From contig NC_019902.2 in assembly GCF_000321415.2 (NCBI RefSeq), forward strand, positions 62,001 through 126,000: a stretch of DNA of 64,000 nt, given 5' to 3'. The translations under genes and the position numbers were made by a program. The notes under the pieces were generated by a model. The model had not been told where the DNA came from. It did no database searches and saw only the letters and a list, made by a program, of their open reading frames with translations. Source of the stretch: Thioalkalivibrio nitratireducens DSM 14787 (lineage in GTDB: Bacteria; Pseudomonadota; Gammaproteobacteria; Ectothiorhodospirales; Ectothiorhodospiraceae). Of the stretch, positions 63,090-64,000 are shown piece by piece (within the stretch, counting starts at the first letter, position 1; each line of letters opens with the position of its first letter).

Positions 63090-64000
63090 ATGGCGGATGC
63101 GGAGTCTCTGGTGCCCGGCTTCATGGTGGTGCACGGCAACCGCATGCACGATCTGCGCGCGCTGGCCGTGGAATGGCTGCGCCGCTACCCGCTGGCGCCG
63201 TTGGAGAACGAGGTCATCCTGGTCCAGAGCAGCGGCATCGCGCAGTGGCTGAAGCTGGCGCTGGCCCGCGATCCAGGGGGGGATGAAGGGGGCTGCGGCA
63301 TCGCCGCCGCGCTGGACGTGCAGCTGCCGGCGCGTTTCCTGTGGTCTGCCTACCGGGCGGTGCTTGGCCCCGACGCACTGCCCGACGAATCGCCGCTCGC
63401 GAAGGCCCCGCTGGTCTGGCGCCTGATGCGCCTGCTGCCCGAATGCCTCGAAGCGCCGGAGTTCGCTGCGCTCGCGCGCTTCCTCGGCGACGATCCCGAC
63501 CTGCGCAAGCGCTGGCAGCTCGCGGGACGCCTCGCGGATCTGTTCGACCAGTACCAGGTCTACCGAGCCGACTGGTTGGAGGACTGGGCCAGTCGGCGGG
63601 ACGTGCTGCGCGACGCGCAGGGGGGCGCCGCGCCCGCTGCCGGAGGGGCAGTGCTGGCAGGCCGCGCTGTGGCGAGCGGTGCTCGACGACCTCGCGCCCG
63701 GGCAGCGGGAGCAGAGCCGCGCTGCGGTGCACCGGCGCTTCATCCCACGGATCCGCGATCTCGACCAACGGCCGCCCGGGTTGCCACGGCGGGTCGTCGT
63801 GTTCGGCATCTCGTCGCTGCCCTCCCAGGCGCTCGAGGCGCTCGAGGCGCTCGGGCGTCTGAGCCAGGTGCTGCTCTGCGTCCACAATCCCTGCGAGCAC
63901 TACTGGGCGGACATCGTGGCCGATCGGGACTTGCTGCGGGCGCAGCGACGGCGCCAGGCCCGCAAGCCGGGCATGCCCGAAGATCTCGGCGAAGCCGACC
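63090..64000 (+). CDS. recC: Exonuclease V subunit RecC, 5' part, with apparent frameshift
   Basis: The N-terminal 180 residues match RecC: FMVVHGNRMHDLRALAVEWL, PLENEVILVQSSGIAQWLKLALA, GIAAALDVQLPARFLW and LAGRLADLFDQYQVYRADWLEDW. After RRDVLRDAQGG the RecC sequence continues only in the +1 frame (PLPEGQCWQAALWRAVLDDL, then FGISSLPSQALEALEALG and VLLCVHNPCEHYWADI). The change falls at a run of six G (63620-63625); with five G the frame is restored. RecC is the subunit of RecBCD that recognises Chi. Either a real inactivating mutation or a homopolymer sequencing error is possible. The gene leaves the window at the right edge. Confidence 0.88.
   Translation, partial: MADAESLVPGFMVVHGNRMHDLRALAVEWLRRYPLAPLENEVILVQSSGIAQWLKLALARDPGGDEGGCGIAAALDVQLPARFLWSAYRAVLGPDALPDESPLAKAPLVWRLMRLLPECLEAPEFAALARFLGDDPDLRKRWQLAGRLADLFDQYQVYRADWLEDWASRRDVLRDAQGGAAPAAGGAVLAGRAVASGARRPRARAAGAEPRCGAPALHPTDPRSRPTAARVATAGRRVRHLVAALPGARGARGARASEPGAALRPQSLRALLGGHRGRSGLAAGAATAPGPQAGHARRSRRSR

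Overview
The window is high-GC DNA from a gammaproteobacterium, most likely a sulfur-oxidising member of the Chromatiales (Ectothiorhodospiraceae or Thioalkalivibrio type). This is inferred from SoxYZ, the gammaproteobacterial lptM-lysA-dapF-DUF484-xerC order, hslVU followed by ubiE-ubiJ-ubiB, a Mrp-type cation/proton antiporter, a XanB2/FkbO-type chorismatase, cytochrome c' and a di-haem cytochrome c. No tRNA, rRNA or CRISPR array was seen.

Layout. 1-1.3 kb: edge of an unknown gene, then soxYZ (minus). 1.9-6.5 kb: lptM, lysA, a methyltransferase, dapF, DUF484 and xerC (plus). 6.6-14 kb: hslVU, DUF971, ubiE, ubiJ, ubiB and a polyphosphate:AMP phosphotransferase (plus). 14.2-22.1 kb: nine Mrp/Mbh-type membrane antiporter genes (minus), mostly linked by ATGA/GTGA overlaps, with REP-like repeats in the gaps. 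22.4-31.2 kb: hemY (plus); mutM and a chorismatase (minus); a frameshifted IS110-family element set among repeats; rpmB-rpmG; pckG; and a small membrane exporter.

31.6-55.5 kb is the accessory core. It holds a Met-rich membrane protein, a LapB-type ABC exporter, a LapC-type membrane fusion protein, a LuxR-type regulator, and a LapA-like protein with a retention module and a PAAG site. That protein carries a tract of 400 hexanucleotide units encoding (Asp-Thr)n. Next come a 1303-residue fusion (alpha/alpha-toroid, methyltransferase-like and CapA domains) and a SPINDLY/OGT-type glycosyltransferase fused to a methyltransferase-like domain. Nested transposons follow, and then the TolC-type outer-membrane channel. 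My main hypothesis is a type I-secreted, cell-surface poly(Asp-Thr) stalk protein whose threonines may be O-glycosylated by the neighbouring enzymes, and whose length or reading frame may vary through the microsatellite-like tract.

55.5-64 kb: a membrane GGDEF protein (minus), cytochrome c', a di-haem cytochrome c, a rhomboid protease (minus), a subtilisin-like lipoprotein, a small basic protein and the start of recC, which has an apparent frameshift in a G6 run.

The nested transposons at 48.2-53.3 kb are unusually readable. A DUF4338 (DruA-like) gene is split by a 3.45-kb element encoding a zinc-ribbon protein, a DDE integrase, an AAA ATPase and a small acidic protein. Removing that element together with one copy of a 6-bp duplication restores the DUF4338 frame. 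Most starts were chosen from ribosome-binding sites, overlaps and family alignments recalled from memory. No database search was possible.
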